A stretch of DNA of 64,000 nt, from assembly GCF_003718715.1 (NCBI RefSeq), contig NZ_CP033465.1, positions 1,612,001 to 1,676,000 on the forward strand. Reading direction: 5' to 3'. Of the stretch, positions 1-8,947 are shown piece by piece. The notes beneath the pieces were generated by a model, which saw nothing but the letters and a program-made list of their open reading frames with translations, was not told the DNA's origin and made no database searches. The stretch is from Clostridium sp. JN-1. GTDB taxonomy: Bacteria > Bacillota > Clostridia > Clostridiales > Clostridiaceae. How positions within the stretch are numbered: the first letter of the stretch is position 1; every line of letters starts with the position of its first letter. A program made the translations under genes and the position numbers.

Positions 1-849
1 ACTATTACACTACCTTGGCTGCTGGAATATTTACTAACAATATCTGCTAATTTATCCGTAGAGTCCTTATATTTATCATAATCCAATCTATAAATTTCAG
101 ATTTAATAACAGCAGCCAGCCTCTCTCCTAATGTCCCTTTTATAAACTTCAAAGCACTAAATTTATCACTTGATAAATCTATTTTATTATCTAAATCATC
201 TATATTTACATCACAGGATTTTATTCTTTTTATGATAGGTTCCCATTGGTCCTGATACCATCTCATATTTTCTTCGATTACATTGCAGTATTTTTTGCAG
301 GTATTTTCAAAGTTGCCGCCCATTGTTTCTGTATCCTCTGCTCCAAGTGGAGCAATTTGTCTATTCCATCTTAGTTTCAATTTATTTTTTACTAAACTTA
401 AGTTATAGAAACTTAATAGAGCCTTAAATTCATTTAAAGCCTTAGGAGTAGCACCATTAACTCTGCATAAATTTATGGTTGTTTTCATATCTGAATTAAA
501 TAATAGGTTCAATCTAGTTATCTTTCCATTATGCTCAATTTTTGCGATTATATCTTCCAATTGCCTCTATATATCAATTTTTTCTTTTTTGCCTATAAAC
601 TCTGGATTATACTTTAGTATTTGCTCAGAAGTATCCATTGACATTTTGTACACATGATTTATTTCATTTACAAGGTTTACCCACTGCTGTTTTACTGCTT
701 CTTCTTTTGCTGCTTCAATAGTTGCAAGAGTCCATTCTTTATCTAAACTTATGTAATCTAAAGCTTTATTTAAGTCACTAATTAGGTTATTTAAATCATC
801 TATAGTATAACTACTATTTCTATTCCAATAATTGATATATTCATTTAGC
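1..849 (-). pseudogene. Interrupted, nonsense-mutated gene of unknown function (partial)
   Basis: A minus-strand reading frame runs from the IS3 right end (849) to the window edge. It is broken only by an in-frame TAG at 567-569; beyond the TAG it stays open to base 1. The upstream part encodes a helical, Lys/Glu-rich stretch (…WNRNSSYTIDDLNNL…, then …YKMSMDTSEQILKYNPEF…). The downstream part contains …FKALLSFYNLSLVKNK… and …WYQDQWEPIIKRIK…. The 5' part of the gene is missing because the IS element replaces it, and no continuation is recognisable on the far side of the IS. The apparent start near 875 is an artefact: its first residues are read from the IS end. The composition resembles the helical middle of a large ATPase or helicase-type protein, but I cannot assign a family. 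It is almost certainly non-functional. Confidence 0.7.
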
Positions 850-952
850 TGAGCTTTTCCCGAAAAAGTGGACACTTGAGAGTTAAGTATTCTTTTAATA
901 TCGCATATTTACTATTCTATCTGATTCAAGAAAATTTTCTATATAAAATTAA

Positions 953-1774
953 TTATGATGCCATTAAAATTCTAAATTCTTTTCTAAATTGAGATGGTAC
1001 CTTATAGCCAATTGCCTGGTTCCTTCTCTGGTTGTTATAATATATTTCTATATACCAGAATATATCTCGCCTTGCCTCTTCGCGTGTTCTATATTCCTTC
1101 TGGTAAAGCAATTCACATTTTATAGTACTGAAAAATGTTTCGGCACATGCATTGTCATAACAGTTACCCTTGCGGCTCATACTGCATATTATTTTGTTCG
1201 ATTTCAAAAATTCTTGATATTCACTGCTGCAGTACTGTATTCCCCTATCTGAGTGGTGTATTAATCCTGGTTCAGGTCTGTATCTTCTTATAGCATTTTT
1301 AAGTGCAGTTATACACAATGATGTCTTCATATTATCAGCTGTAGCCCATCCTACTATTTCTTTTGTACATATATCTTTTACAGTTGAAAGGTATAACCAT
1401 CCTTCTTTTGTACTAATATAACTGATATCAGTTACCCAAACAGAATCTGGACTATTAACTTTGAAATTTTGATTCAAGAGATTTTCTGCTGCTGGAAGTT
1501 TATGATCAGAGTATGTAGTTGCTTTATATTTTCTTTTCCTTATGGAATAAAGCTTATTTTCTTTTTGTATCCTGTAAAGTCTCTGTATGCTGCAATGTGG
1601 GAACTCTTCTCTTACATCATAGAGAAGTTTATCAAGTCCGCAAATTCCATGATTTTTAAAATAACTGGCCTGTGCTGTCTTAAGTATTTTTTCATTTTCG
1701 TCTTTTATCTTGCTCTTTGACGGCTTATTCCATAAATAATATCCACTGCGTGACACATTGAATAACTGGCACAT
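953..1774 (-). CDS. IS3-family transposase OrfB (DDE integrase core)
   Basis: OrfB carries the rve integrase core of IS3 transposases. The catalytic triad is visible as D in VWVTDISYIS, D in HHSDRGIQY and E in NACAETFF, followed by the typical YNNQRRNQAIGYKVPSQF tail. The frame stays open upstream of the ATG at 1774 (…KVIYSFIKSQRDVHSVAKM…) up to the slippery A7G at 1857-1864. The active product is therefore probably an OrfAB fusion of about 380 residues made by -1 frameshifting, as known for IS3 and IS150. Length and motifs are complete. Confidence 0.92.
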   Translation of the reverse strand: MCQLFNVSRSGYYLWNKPSKSKIKDENEKILKTAQASYFKNHGICGLDKLLYDVREEFPHCSIQRLYRIQKENKLYSIRKRKYKATTYSDHKLPAAENLLNQNFKVNSPDSVWVTDISYISTKEGWLYLSTVKDICTKEIVGWATADNMKTSLCITALKNAIRRYRPEPGLIHHSDRGIQYCSSEYQEFLKSNKIICSMSRKGNCYDNACAETFFSTIKCELLYQKEYRTREEARRDIFWYIEIYYNNQRRNQAIGYKVPSQFRKEFRILMAS

Positions 1775-1821
1775 CTTTGCAACCGAATGAACGTCACGCT
1801 GGCTTTTTATAAAGCTATAAA

Positions 1822-2112
1822 TTACCTTCGGCTGTCCTTGGCAAAGATGGCTGCAGCTTTTTTTAATATATCAACTGATTCCTCCAGATCATCTATCTTT
1901 TTCTGCTTTTCTCTAAGTTGTCGTTCAAGTTCATCTATACTGGACTTTTCTGGATCTTCTTTTCTTTTTATATTATTTATCCAGTTCCTTAAAGTCTGAT
2001 CATTTACCCCTAAATCCTTTGATACACTGATTATAGATCTGCCTTCTTCTAATACAAGTCTTATAGCATCAGCTCTAAATTCTGCATTATACCTTCTACC
2101 ATTACCTGACAT
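1822..2112 (-). CDS. IS3-family transposase OrfA (HTH and leucine zipper)
   Basis: This 96-residue protein has an N-terminal helix-turn-helix of the HTH_Tnp_1 type (residues about 5-50, YNAEFRADAIRLVLEEG…). A heptad-rich zipper follows (residues about 60-90, LERQLREKQKKIDDLEESV). OrfA normally binds the terminal repeats and regulates transposition. A GGAGGAGATAAGAA ribosome binding site precedes the ATG. Its last codons overlap the start of the OrfB frame, which lies in the -1 register. Confidence 0.92.
   Translation of the reverse strand: MSGNGRRYNAEFRADAIRLVLEEGRSIISVSKDLGVNDQTLRNWINNIKRKEDPEKSSIDELERQLREKQKKIDDLEESVDILKKAAAIFAKDSRR
1857..1864 (-). other. Programmed -1 frameshift site (A7G) joining OrfA and OrfB
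   Basis: On the minus strand the OrfA frame crosses AAAAAAAG. A -1 slip here enters a frame that is open without a stop into OrfB. This is the arrangement known to make the OrfAB transposase in the IS150/IS3 group. Confidence 0.7.
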
Positions 2113-2178
2113 TTCTTATCTCCTCCATATGATTATTATATCTAACTCATATGTGTTCATCAATTCGAGTACAGGTCA

Positions 2179-2854
2179 GGAGATATTATACATCAATATT
2201 TACTAATTTGGTTTCCCGTTAAGGAAAAATAGAAAACTAAGTTAGATTAGAAACACACCCTATCGGGTAAAGATTTTACGAATAATAAAGAAGAAGTGAG
2301 TTGTAATGTTTATTAGAAATATAGATAGTTTTCTATTGAATGCTACGACTACATTATACAAGGATTTCTAATGTTGTTATATTGTTTTAAAAACTGAAAA
2401 AGCCACACTACTTTTTCTTTAGAACCATTGCTTTCCAAACTTTCACCTTCTCTTATATTAGTTAAATAAGTATTATATATAAAGTCATAATTTATATTTT
2501 AGAATAACTTAAAAATTATTTCTATAATAAGTGTATAAATATATTTTGGTAAGTATTTCATGTATACTATTTATAAGCACCAATGTTAACTTTATGAAAG
2601 TAGGATTTAAAGTGAATGAATTTATTAAACTTTTAGATAAAAGCCTTGATTTATCCTAATATAAAAATATAATCTTAATTAGCTTTCTATCTAAAATTTC
2701 ATTGAAATCATTGCTTTAACACTAGTAATAGATACTGGTATAGGATATATTATAAATAGATAAAATCCATTCACAATGTAAGATTTTGCATAAATGCTTT
2801 AAATATTTACCATTTCAGCATGATAAAATATGTAATTAACCGGAGGTAACTAAC
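2179..2854. other. Intergenic stretch, no gene seen
   Basis: About 680 AT-rich bases between the IS3 element and the ankyrin gene. All frames are broken by frequent stops. No convincing RNA structure or gene remnant was found apart from a GGAGG ribosome binding site just before 2855. It may be leftover sequence from the rearrangement that removed the other half of the interrupted gene. Confidence 0.5.
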
Positions 2855-3472
2855 ATGAAAATATTTGGTAATATATTTTCTTCAAAACCTAAATCAATTT
2901 ATACATTTATTCGAGAAGGAAACCTTAATGAAATAAGGAATTATTTTAAGGACGCTGGGGATTTAAATTATAATTCAAAGCTTGAAAATATGCTTTTTTT
3001 TGCTATTGATAATTGTGAAAATAATTATTTTGAAGTAATTGAAATACTAATAAATAACGGTGCCGATATTAACAGCCATCATGGCAGTCTTTCAGAAACC
3101 CCTCTTCATAGGTTTTGTGCACGGGGTAAACCTCGCATAGACGTAATAACTATGCTATTAGAAAAAGGAGCGAAAGTTAATGGACTCAACATATCCGGCA
3201 AGACTCCTATATTTTACTGCACCTTTAACTATTCTGTAGAGCTTCTGAATCTTCTTGTAAAATATGGAGCTGATATAAATATAAGAGACAAATATAAAAA
3301 CACACTTCTTCATGATGATTATATTGGCTGTCCTTATGAAAACTTTGAAGAGTTTTTAAAAACCCTTATAAGTCTCGGATTCGATATTAATTCAAAAAAT
3401 TCCTTAGGACTAACTCCTTTAGAAGCTTGTCAGAATAAAAAGATCAAAGCTATTATAAGAAAATACGCGTAA
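2855..3472 (+). CDS. Ankyrin-repeat protein
   Basis: A 205-residue soluble protein with at least three ankyrin-type repeats. Typical signatures are VIEILINNGADIN (about residues 56-68), SETPLHRFCARGK…ITMLLEKGAKVN (about 76-108) and GKTPIFYC…LLNLLVKYGADIN (about 113-143). A degenerate last repeat ends in LISLGFDINSKNSLGLTPLEA. Ankyrin repeats bind other proteins and the partner is unknown. No signal peptide or membrane segment is seen. The ATG at 2855 follows CGGAGGTAACTAAC. The gene stands alone between an IS element and a truncated gene on the other strand, so its origin may be accessory. Confidence 0.85.
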   Translation: MKIFGNIFSSKPKSIYTFIREGNLNEIRNYFKDAGDLNYNSKLENMLFFAIDNCENNYFEVIEILINNGADINSHHGSLSETPLHRFCARGKPRIDVITMLLEKGAKVNGLNISGKTPIFYCTFNYSVELLNLLVKYGADINIRDKYKNTLLHDDYIGCPYENFEEFLKTLISLGFDINSKNSLGLTPLEACQNKKIKAIIRKYA

Positions 3473-3479
3473 ATAAATA

Positions 3480-3530
3480 AACCTCTTTGTATTTAAATGG
3501 TCTTGTAGTGAAACCAAACATAAAGAGGTT
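3480..3530. terminator. Convergent hairpin after the ankyrin gene
   Basis: AACCTCTTTGT pairs with ACATAAAGAGGTT across a roughly 27-base loop, followed by CAATTTATTT. It lies between the ends of the ankyrin gene and the HIT remnant and could serve both strands. Confidence 0.5.
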
Positions 3531-3538
3531 CAATTTAT

Positions 3539-3768
3539 TTACCCATCATACTTGACTAAAGCCTTCTTTAAATTTCTAACTACACCTCTAGGATTTTCTA
3601 CATCACACTTATATCTTGGAATTAAATGAACATGCAAATGCTTTATTGTCTGTCCAGCATAGTAATCTACATTAACTCCTATGTTGTATCCTGTTGGTTC
3701 ATACTGAATATCTAACATCTCCTTAACCTCATGCATAAGGCTGTATATAGCTTTTATTTCTTCCTCTG
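3539..3768 (-). pseudogene. HIT-family hydrolase, N-terminally truncated
   Basis: The reading frame encodes the C-terminal half of a histidine-triad (HIT) nucleotide hydrolase. It contains …GYNIGVNVDYYAGQTIKHLHVHLIPRYK… with the HxHxH catalytic triad motif, and ends in RGVVRNLKKALVKYDG. The frame continues upstream of the first ATG (3736) to an in-frame TGA near 3769 with family-like sequence (ATEEEIKAIYSLMHEV). The first 50-60 residues of a normal HIT protein, which form part of the nucleotide site, are missing. I therefore call it a truncated remnant. A short N-terminal variant cannot be fully excluded. Confidence 0.75.
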
Positions 3769-3923
3769 TCGCTCAATGTCATCAGTTTAAAATGTAATAA
3801 AAAGTAAAAGGTTCCTTTCAAAAACACTTTACATTTTAAAATTATCACAAATGATCAAAAAGATCACATAGATTTTGTGTATTTCTAATGATTAAAATGA
3901 AATTTAACTTAGAGTATAATTTT

Positions 3924-5648
3924 AGTAGGCAAAAGTAGTAAATGTTACTGCATACTAAATTAAAAGGAGATACAAAAAGTACCTCCCACATACATAAAAA
4001 ATCCATTATAATGTAAGTTGTGAAGACTATACAAGAAAATGGGTGAGATTATGTACAATTTAAGTTTAAATGATAAAAGTATAACTTTCAATGATTTGGA
4101 GAAAAAAATATATAAATATGTATGCGATGAGGCATGTAGATTTTTAAGAAAAGTGCTAACGCACCTAGACCGAAGGTTGATGGATGAAAGGGATAGTAAG
4201 GTCTATAGAAATAAAGGGTTAAGATCTACTTGTATAAAGACTATTATGGGAGACGTAGAGTTCAAAAGACGTATGTATAAATTTAAAACAGATGATGGGA
4301 AAAAAGCATATAAATTTTTATTAGATGAATATTTGCAAATGGATACAATAGGTCATATTTCAAGTACTTTAGTAGAAAAGATAGTTGATAATGTAACTAA
4401 TGTATCTTAGAGAAATACTTCTAGTAATATCAAAGAGCTGACAAACCAAGAAATCAGCCATACAGCAGTATGGAATATAATACAAAAGTTAGGTTCTAAA
4501 ATAGAAGAAAAGGAAGAAAGAAAAATACTGTTGAATAAAAAAGGACAATTGAATGGACCAAAAGAAGTTAAGGTTTTGTTTCAAGAACAAGATGGAATAT
4601 GGCTAAATACACAGGGAAAAGATAGACCTAAGGGAAGTAAGTCTAAAAAGAAAGAACTTAAGCTTGGAATAACTTACGAAGGATGGAAGAAGAGAAATGG
4701 CAGCAAAGATGCTTATGTAGTTGAGAATAAAATAGCATGTGCTAGTTTTAGTACCGGTAAAAAGTTCAAAGAACTTAGTGATGCTACCATTGCAGAAATA
4801 TATAATACAGATGAAATTGAAACAAGAATTTTAAATGGAGATGGAGCATCATGGATAAAACAAGGTATAGGGGATGAAGGCATATATTTTCAATTAGACC
4901 CATTTCATAAGAGCCAGGCTGTATTAAGGAATATACAAGACAAAAAGGAAGCACATAAACTAATGAAAATGCTGCATGATGGACAAATAGAAGAGAGTTT
5001 TGCATACGTAACAAAGCTAATGGTTAAATATACTGAAGATGAAAAAAAGTTTAAGAAGTTAAAAAAATTATATACATATATTTTTGACAATAAAATAGGA
5101 TTAAGGCCATATCACTTAAGAGAAGAGATAAAAATGCCAGAAGCCCCGGAAGGCTTAGAATACAGAAATTTAGGAACAATGGAGCATAATATATGCGATA
5201 TACTAGCTCAAAGGATGAAAGGAAGAAAAATGAGTTGGTCCATTAAAGGTGCAAATAATATGGCTAAGATATTAGCAGAAAAAGCAAGTAAGAGGATATA
5301 TAATTTAATTAATGAAGTATGTTCTGGAGTTATTCCAGATAGTAAGTTAGAAACAATAACAGAAATGATTACGCTAACAGCAGCTGATGTAAATAAGAAA
5401 GTAAAGAAATGTTGTACAACAGGCAAGTATACCATTTACAGGCTGCGCCATGACTAATGGAAGAAAAGCAATACAAAGTTTTTTTAAGCAGAGAAATTTT
5501 AGTGAACTTATTTATAGATAAGTTTAAAATTCCAGATAAAAAGTTAAGGGGATAAGTACGCCCTTTCGGGCTGCGGGCGAAGCCCTTTGAAAATGGAATT
5601 TTTAACCACATTTATAATGGAAAAAGTTAAAAAATAAATTGCCTACTA
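3924..5648 (+). mobile_element. Degenerate ISLre2-family insertion sequence
   Basis: The inverted ends TAGTAGGCAA (3924-3933) and TTGCCTACTA (5639-5648) bracket one transposase gene in a 1.7 kb unit. The transposase is broken by a stop codon and a frameshift, so the copy is probably immobile. A GC-rich double hairpin at 5560-5585 (GCCCTTTCGGGC and GGGCGAAGCCC) lies downstream of the transposase inside the element. Confidence 0.7.
4039..5521 (+). pseudogene. ISLre2-family transposase, nonsense and frameshift mutated
   Basis: Two open segments (4039-4410 and 4531-5457) are in the same frame. They are separated only by an in-frame TAG at 4408-4410, and the sequence in between continues the protein (RNTSSNIKELTNQEISHTAVW…). 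The central part has the family's EGWKKRNGSKDAYVVENK and ILNGDGASWIKQGI…YFQLDPFHKSQ motifs. Near 5430 the frame shifts: the expected ending IPFTGCAMTNGRKAIQSFF…SELIYR is read in another frame and stops at 5519-5521. With two independent lesions the gene should not make active transposase. Confidence 0.85.
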
Positions 5649-5763
5649 GAACTTGACACAAACTCTAGTGAGAAACTTTTTGTATGATAAGTAGTTTTAT
5701 GATATAATTATATATTGTCATTAAATAATGACTAAATAAAAAATGTAAAGTGAGACTATTAAA

Positions 5764-6183
5764 ATGAGAAATGAAAAATTAGAAAGAACAATAATCAAAC
5801 TAGATAATGAAATTGCTGCTATGAAAATTGCTAAGAAGTACTTATCAAATGTGGAAGAAATAAATAAAGTACAAGAGACTTTAAATAACAAGAGACAATT
5901 ATTAGCCAATGAAATATATGCCGAGGATCATAAATCTTATTCAGAATGCCGCGAAGTTATAGAAGGAATGTTAGATAAAGAATTAGGAAAAGAAGAACAA
6001 ATTGAATTGCTTGAAACGATAAAAGACAAATTTGGGAGAAAATCACCAAATGTAAGTAAAGTAAGTAATGGACTTAATGCTTGGCTAAAAGAACTTAGCA
6101 TTGAATATAGTTGGATTAATAATGAAGAAACTGATTGGGATAAATTGGTTATAACTGGATTTGGATTATATAAGCAGAAATAA
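5764..6183 (+). CDS. Hypothetical protein, N-terminal coiled coil
   Basis: A 139-residue, charged, soluble protein that I do not recognise. Residues 1-50 are strongly heptad-like (KLERTIIKLDNEIAAMKIAKKY…LNNKRQLLANEI), consistent with a coiled coil. The C-terminal half ends in WLKELSIEYSWINNEETDWDKLVITGFGLYKQK. There is no strong Shine-Dalgarno in front of the ATG, although AAAGTGAGA precedes it. It sits immediately downstream of a decayed IS element and in front of a hairpin with a T-run, so it forms a single-gene unit. Coding composition looks genuine, but function is unknown. Confidence 0.55.
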   Translation: MRNEKLERTIIKLDNEIAAMKIAKKYLSNVEEINKVQETLNNKRQLLANEIYAEDHKSYSECREVIEGMLDKELGKEEQIELLETIKDKFGRKSPNVSKVSNGLNAWLKELSIEYSWINNEETDWDKLVITGFGLYKQK

Positions 6184-6545
6184 AACAGTTTACATACTAA
6201 TATTATATTGACGGCTGGAGAGCGTCCACAGATTTTATGTAAATATCTCACCTGCCGTTACCAGTTTTTTTATTGAAATCCTTATGCATCCTGTTATTAC
6301 TGCAAGTTCTAAAGAAGAATTTGTTTTTAATGCTGATTCAAAAAGAATACTTCCAAATTAGTATAATATATTCACATTATAATCTATCTTCAATTTTTAT
6401 CAAAACGAAATATGAGATACTTGAATTAAAAGAATTTCAGCTGTCACCTAAACAATATTATAAATTCACTATGAAGCTGTAATATCTAACGTAAAATTTT
6501 CAAAAACAATTCACAAGAATATTAAATACAAAGGAGCACTAATAT
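6184..6545. other. Intergenic stretch with a terminator and possible gene remnants
   Basis: After the hairpin at 6211-6273, two short open pieces in different plus frames look protein-like. One reads IEILMHPVITASSKEEFVF and then stops near 6360. The other reads YEILELKEFQLSPKQYYKF and stops at 6480-6482. They may be the eroded end of a frameshifted gene. No family is recognisable and no intact gene is claimed. Confidence 0.3.
6211..6273 (+). terminator. Probable terminator after the 5764-6183 gene
   Basis: ACGGCTGGAG (6211-6220) pairs imperfectly with CACCTGCCGT (6249-6258), and a small inner stem AGAT/ATCT lies between them. TTACCAGTTTTTTTATT follows. The structure is larger than a minimal terminator, and other RNA roles are possible. 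Confidence 0.45.
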
Positions 6546-6740
6546 ATGAATGGTAAAAGAAGAGAAGATGTTTATGCAGGAAGGCTTGTAGATATTGTGT
6601 TAAAAGAGGATCAACGCACTGGGAAATTGACACGTGGAACTGTCAAAGATATACTTACAAATTCAACCTATCATCCTAGAGGAATAAAAGTAAGGTTGAG
6701 CGACGGTAAAATAGGCAGAGTTCAAAATATAATAAAATAA
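6546..6740 (+). CDS. ywbE: YwbE family protein (DUF2196)
   Basis: A 64-residue protein matching the small conserved YwbE family of Firmicutes. Recognisable segments are RREDVYAGRLVDIVLKEDQR, TGKLTRGTVKDIL and HPRGIKVRLSDGKIGRVQNI. The family has a small beta-rich fold, and its biochemical role is not established. Length agrees with homologues. The ATG follows AAAGGAGCACTAATAT. It is transcribed alone and ends at a strong bidirectional terminator shared with the convergent cold-shock gene. Confidence 0.85.
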   Translation: MNGKRREDVYAGRLVDIVLKEDQRTGKLTRGTVKDILTNSTYHPRGIKVRLSDGKIGRVQNIIK

Positions 6741-6747
6741 CTAAAAA

Positions 6748-6776
6748 CCCCTTAAATAGAATAACTATTTAAGGGG
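6748..6776. terminator. Bidirectional terminator between ywbE and the cold-shock gene
   Basis: CCCCTTAAATAG (6748-6759) and CTATTTAAGGGG (6765-6776) form a perfect 12-bp stem with a 5-base loop, centred between two convergent genes. Confidence 0.85.
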
Positions 6777-6791
6777 TAAAATATTCATTAA

Positions 6792-6989
6792 TTAAATAAT
6801 AGTAATATTTTCTGCTTGAGGTCCTTTTGGTCCTTTAACTACGTCATAAGAAACTTTTTGACCTTCTTCAAGTGATTTGTAACCATCTGAATTTATTTGA
6901 GAAAAATGTGCAAAAACATCTTTTCCATCTTCTCCTGTAATAAATCCAAATCCTTTTTCTGAATTAAACCATTTTACTGTACCATTCAT
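6792..6989 (-). CDS. Cold-shock protein (CspA family)
   Basis: A 65-residue OB-fold RNA/DNA-binding protein. Both nucleic-acid motifs are present: RNP1 as KGFGFI (residues about 12-17) and RNP2 as VFAHF (about 25-29). The start MNGTVKWFN is classical. Such proteins melt RNA secondary structure during cold shock or growth transitions. The ATG follows TCGGAGGTATACATTAA. The upstream 300-400 bases lack a gene and could hold the long structured leader typical of regulated csp genes, but I could not define that structure. Confidence 0.95.
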   Translation of the reverse strand: MNGTVKWFNSEKGFGFITGEDGKDVFAHFSQINSDGYKSLEEGQKVSYDVVKGPKGPQAENITII

Positions 6990-7421
6990 TTAATGTATAC
7001 CTCCGAAATTTTATTCTTAAATTCATTGTAATAACCCACTAAATAAAATCTCGATATCACATACTATATTTATAAAGTACTAATTGAAATATATTCGTGT
7101 TGCATTAATTACTATTAATTTAAGTTCTTATTAATGATATCATAGTTTATTATATATAGCAAGTTATTTTAATATTATACCCTAATAAGTGATATAATAT
7201 TTATCTAAAAGATGTAATCGATGGCGAATTTTTATTCTAAAAATCCTCCAAGCTTTTCTATTAAATACCTTTTTGAAATTTATTTCTATTCCTATATTAC
7301 GAAATTGAAGATATTAAAATAATTTACTGGCACAAGAGATTAATTTATGATATAATTGCATCTATGTTTTTTGGATAATATATATATAGTTAAAAAATTA
7401 ATGAATATGAGGTGGACAAAA
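6990..7421. other. Divergent intergenic region between csp and the YbjQ-like gene
   Basis: About 430 AT-rich bases without an open frame. They presumably hold the csp promoter and 5' leader on the minus strand and the promoter of the 7422 gene on the plus strand. A TATAAT box lies at 7351-7356 on the plus strand, but the matching -35 is poor. Confidence 0.4.
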
Positions 7422-7751
7422 ATGGATAAAAGGATGACAACAACGGCTTTTGAACTTCCAGGATATAAGGTAGTAGAAAACAATGGATTAGTAAGAGGTA
7501 TAATTGTTCGTTCAAGAAGTATTGTAGGGAATATAGGAGCAGGCTTACAAAGTCTTGTGGGTGGAAATATATCATTATATACTAAATTGTGTGAGCAGAC
7601 TAGAAATGATGCTTTTGAATTAATGATGAAGCATGCAGATGAATTAGAATCTAATGCTATTATTGGAATTAGATATGATGCAAATGAGGTATCACAAGGC
7701 ATAACAGAAGTTTTATGTTATGGTACAGCAGTTAATGTAGAAAAAGAATAG
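7422..7751 (+). CDS. YbjQ/UPF0145 family protein
   Basis: A 109-residue protein of the YbjQ (UPF0145, DUF74) family. It has the conserved core GYKVVENNGLVRGIIVRSRS…GGNISLYTKLCEQTRNDAF and LESNAIIGIRYDANEV. The family forms pentameric rings and is sometimes described as heavy-metal binding, but its physiological role is unsettled. I place the start at ATG 7422, just after GAGGTGGACAAAA, rather than at an earlier ATG. The ribosome binding site and the normal family length both support this. Confidence 0.85.
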   Translation: MDKRMTTTAFELPGYKVVENNGLVRGIIVRSRSIVGNIGAGLQSLVGGNISLYTKLCEQTRNDAFELMMKHADELESNAIIGIRYDANEVSQGITEVLCYGTAVNVEKE

Positions 7752-7775
7752 TTTAAAGAACATCTTATAGAAATA

Positions 7776-7811
7776 AAATCGCATTATTCAGAAAGAATTT
7801 GCGATTTTTTA
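7776..7811 (+). terminator. Terminator after the YbjQ-like gene
   Basis: AAATCGCA (from 7776) pairs with TGCGATTT and is followed by TTTTA, 25 bases after the stop codon. Confidence 0.8.
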
Positions 7812-8034
7812 CTATGCAATATAAATGTTATATAAAGCAGCAGTTTTTCATAGAGACATAATAAGAAAAGGAAAAGAGGTTATCGCGCAAGAATTTTTAA
7901 AATCTATAGAGAACGCAGCCTGTGTACCCAAATTTAATTTTTCATTATAAATCAACAGAGACCTCTTCAAATAAAAAATTAGTATGATTTTACTTATATG
8001 TGATACTCAATAAAAATATTTTCAACTAAAAAAT
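7812..8034. other. Short intergenic stretch, no gene seen
   Basis: Bases between the YbjQ terminator and the terminator of the next operon hold no open frame. A short stretch, AAATCTATAG followed by GCAGCC (7899-7921), resembles one edge of the structured repeat found at 58545-58632. The match is too short to call a copy. Confidence 0.3.
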
Positions 8035-8065
8035 AAAGGCTAGTCTATAAGCAAAATTAGCCTTT
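8035..8065 (-). terminator. Terminator of the PEP-hydrolase-like/Tm-1-like operon
   Basis: On the minus strand AAAGGCTA pairs with TAGCCTTT and is followed by ATTTTTTAG, just past the stop at 8089. Confidence 0.85.
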
Positions 8066-8088
8066 AAGTAAATCCATACTTTGAATTA

Positions 8089-8919
8089 TTATTTTTTTAT
8101 TAATTTAAATGATTCTGTCTGCTCTTTAATACTTCTCTCGGCCGCAAGTCTTTCAATACTAGATGCTCCAAAGAAACCATCTATTCCTTCTGTTCTCTGA
8201 ATTACATATTTAGCATCTTCTGGTTCTGCAATAGGTCCACCATGGCAAATTACCATAATATCTGGATTGACTGATCTGCCTGCTTTAATTATAGCTTCAA
8301 TTTTCTCAACACAATCATCTAATGTAAGTGCTGTTTTAGCACCAATTGTACCTTTTGTAGTCAGACCCATATGTGCCACTAAAATATCAGCGCCTGCTTC
8401 TGCCATTGCTTTTGCTTGTTCTGGATCAAAAACATATGGCGTTGTAAGCATATCCAATTCATGTGCTTTTTTAATCATTTCAACTTCAAGTCCATATCCC
8501 ATGCCTGTCTCTTCTAAATTTTGTCTAAATACTCCATCAATCAAACCTACTGTTGGGAAATTTTGAACTCCGCTAAATCCCTGAGCTTTTAATTGTTTTA
8601 AATATATATCCATAACTCTAAAAGGATCAGTTCCACAAACACCAGCAAGTACTGGAGTATTCTTTACAACTGGAAGTACTTCTGCTCCCATTTCAACTAC
8701 AATTTTATTAGCATCTCCATAAGATAATAAACCTGCAAGAGAACCTCTTCCTGCCATTCTGTATCTTCCAGAGTTATATATAATAAGCATATCAGCACCA
8801 CCAGCTTCGCTGCTCTTAGCTGTAATACCTGTTCCTGCTCCTACTCCTACCAATATTTTACCACTTTCAACCTGTTTTTTAAAACCTGATATAATTTCGC
8901 TTCTTGTCATTGTATTCAT
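8089..8919 (-). CDS. Phosphoenolpyruvate hydrolase family protein (TIM barrel)
   Basis: A 276-residue TIM-barrel protein of the PEP_hydrolase family. The family matches the C-terminal half of the tomato Tm-1 protein and is often annotated as a signal-transduction TIM barrel. Recognisable stretches are [49 protein letters not shown] and the glycine-rich [13 protein letters not shown] near the C-terminus. Its substrate is not known with confidence. It is the second gene of a two-gene operon, 28 bp after the Tm-1-like gene, and its closest relative in the window is the N-terminal domain of the AraC regulator upstream. The start ATG follows TAGGAGGAATTATTT. Confidence 0.85.
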   Translation of the reverse strand: MNTMTRSEIISGFKKQVESGKILVGVGAGTGITAKSSEAGGADMLIIYNSGRYRMAGRGSLAGLLSYGDANKIVVEMGAEVLPVVKNTPVLAGVCGTDPFRVMDIYLKQLKAQGFSGVQNFPTVGLIDGVFRQNLEETGMGYGLEVEMIKKAHELDMLTTPYVFDPEQAKAMAEAGADILVAHMGLTTKGTIGAKTALTLDDCVEKIEAIIKAGRSVNPDIMVICHGGPIAEPEDAKYVIQRTEGIDGFFGASSIERLAAERSIKEQTESFKLIKK

Positions 8920-8947
8920 AAATAATTCCTCCTATAATTTAAATTTA

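Larger units (their letters stand above)
850..2178 (-). mobile_element. IS3-family insertion sequence (IS150-like), apparently complete
   Basis: The element is about 1.33 kb and holds two overlapping transposase frames, OrfA and OrfB, joined by a -1 slippery site. The terminal inverted repeats read inward as TGAGCTTTTCCCGAAAAAGT (from 850, plus strand) and TGACCTGTACTCGAATTGAT (from 2178, minus strand). They match at about 18 of the first 26 positions and start with TG as IS3 ends do. No matching 3-4 bp target duplication is seen (AGC left, GGA right), which suggests a deletion or rearrangement after insertion. It interrupts the gene at 1-849. All transposase motifs are intact, so it may still be mobile. 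Confidence 0.85.

Noticed and set aside
5560-5585. GC-rich double hairpin as an integron attC site or functional RNA
   Set aside because: It lies inside the decayed ISLre2 element and is probably part of its 3' end; no recombination core sites were seen.
6273-6482. Open frame of 69 residues
   Set aside because: Hydrophobic, low-complexity start, no ribosome binding site; only its last third looks protein-like, more like a gene remnant.
7899-7921. Fourth copy of the structured repeat
   Set aside because: Only a short right-edge match (AAATCTATAG…GCAGCC) with no paired arm.
8267-8566. Plus-strand open frames inside long minus-strand genes (for example this one)
   Set aside because: They are antisense shadows of strongly supported genes, with no ribosome binding site or family match.
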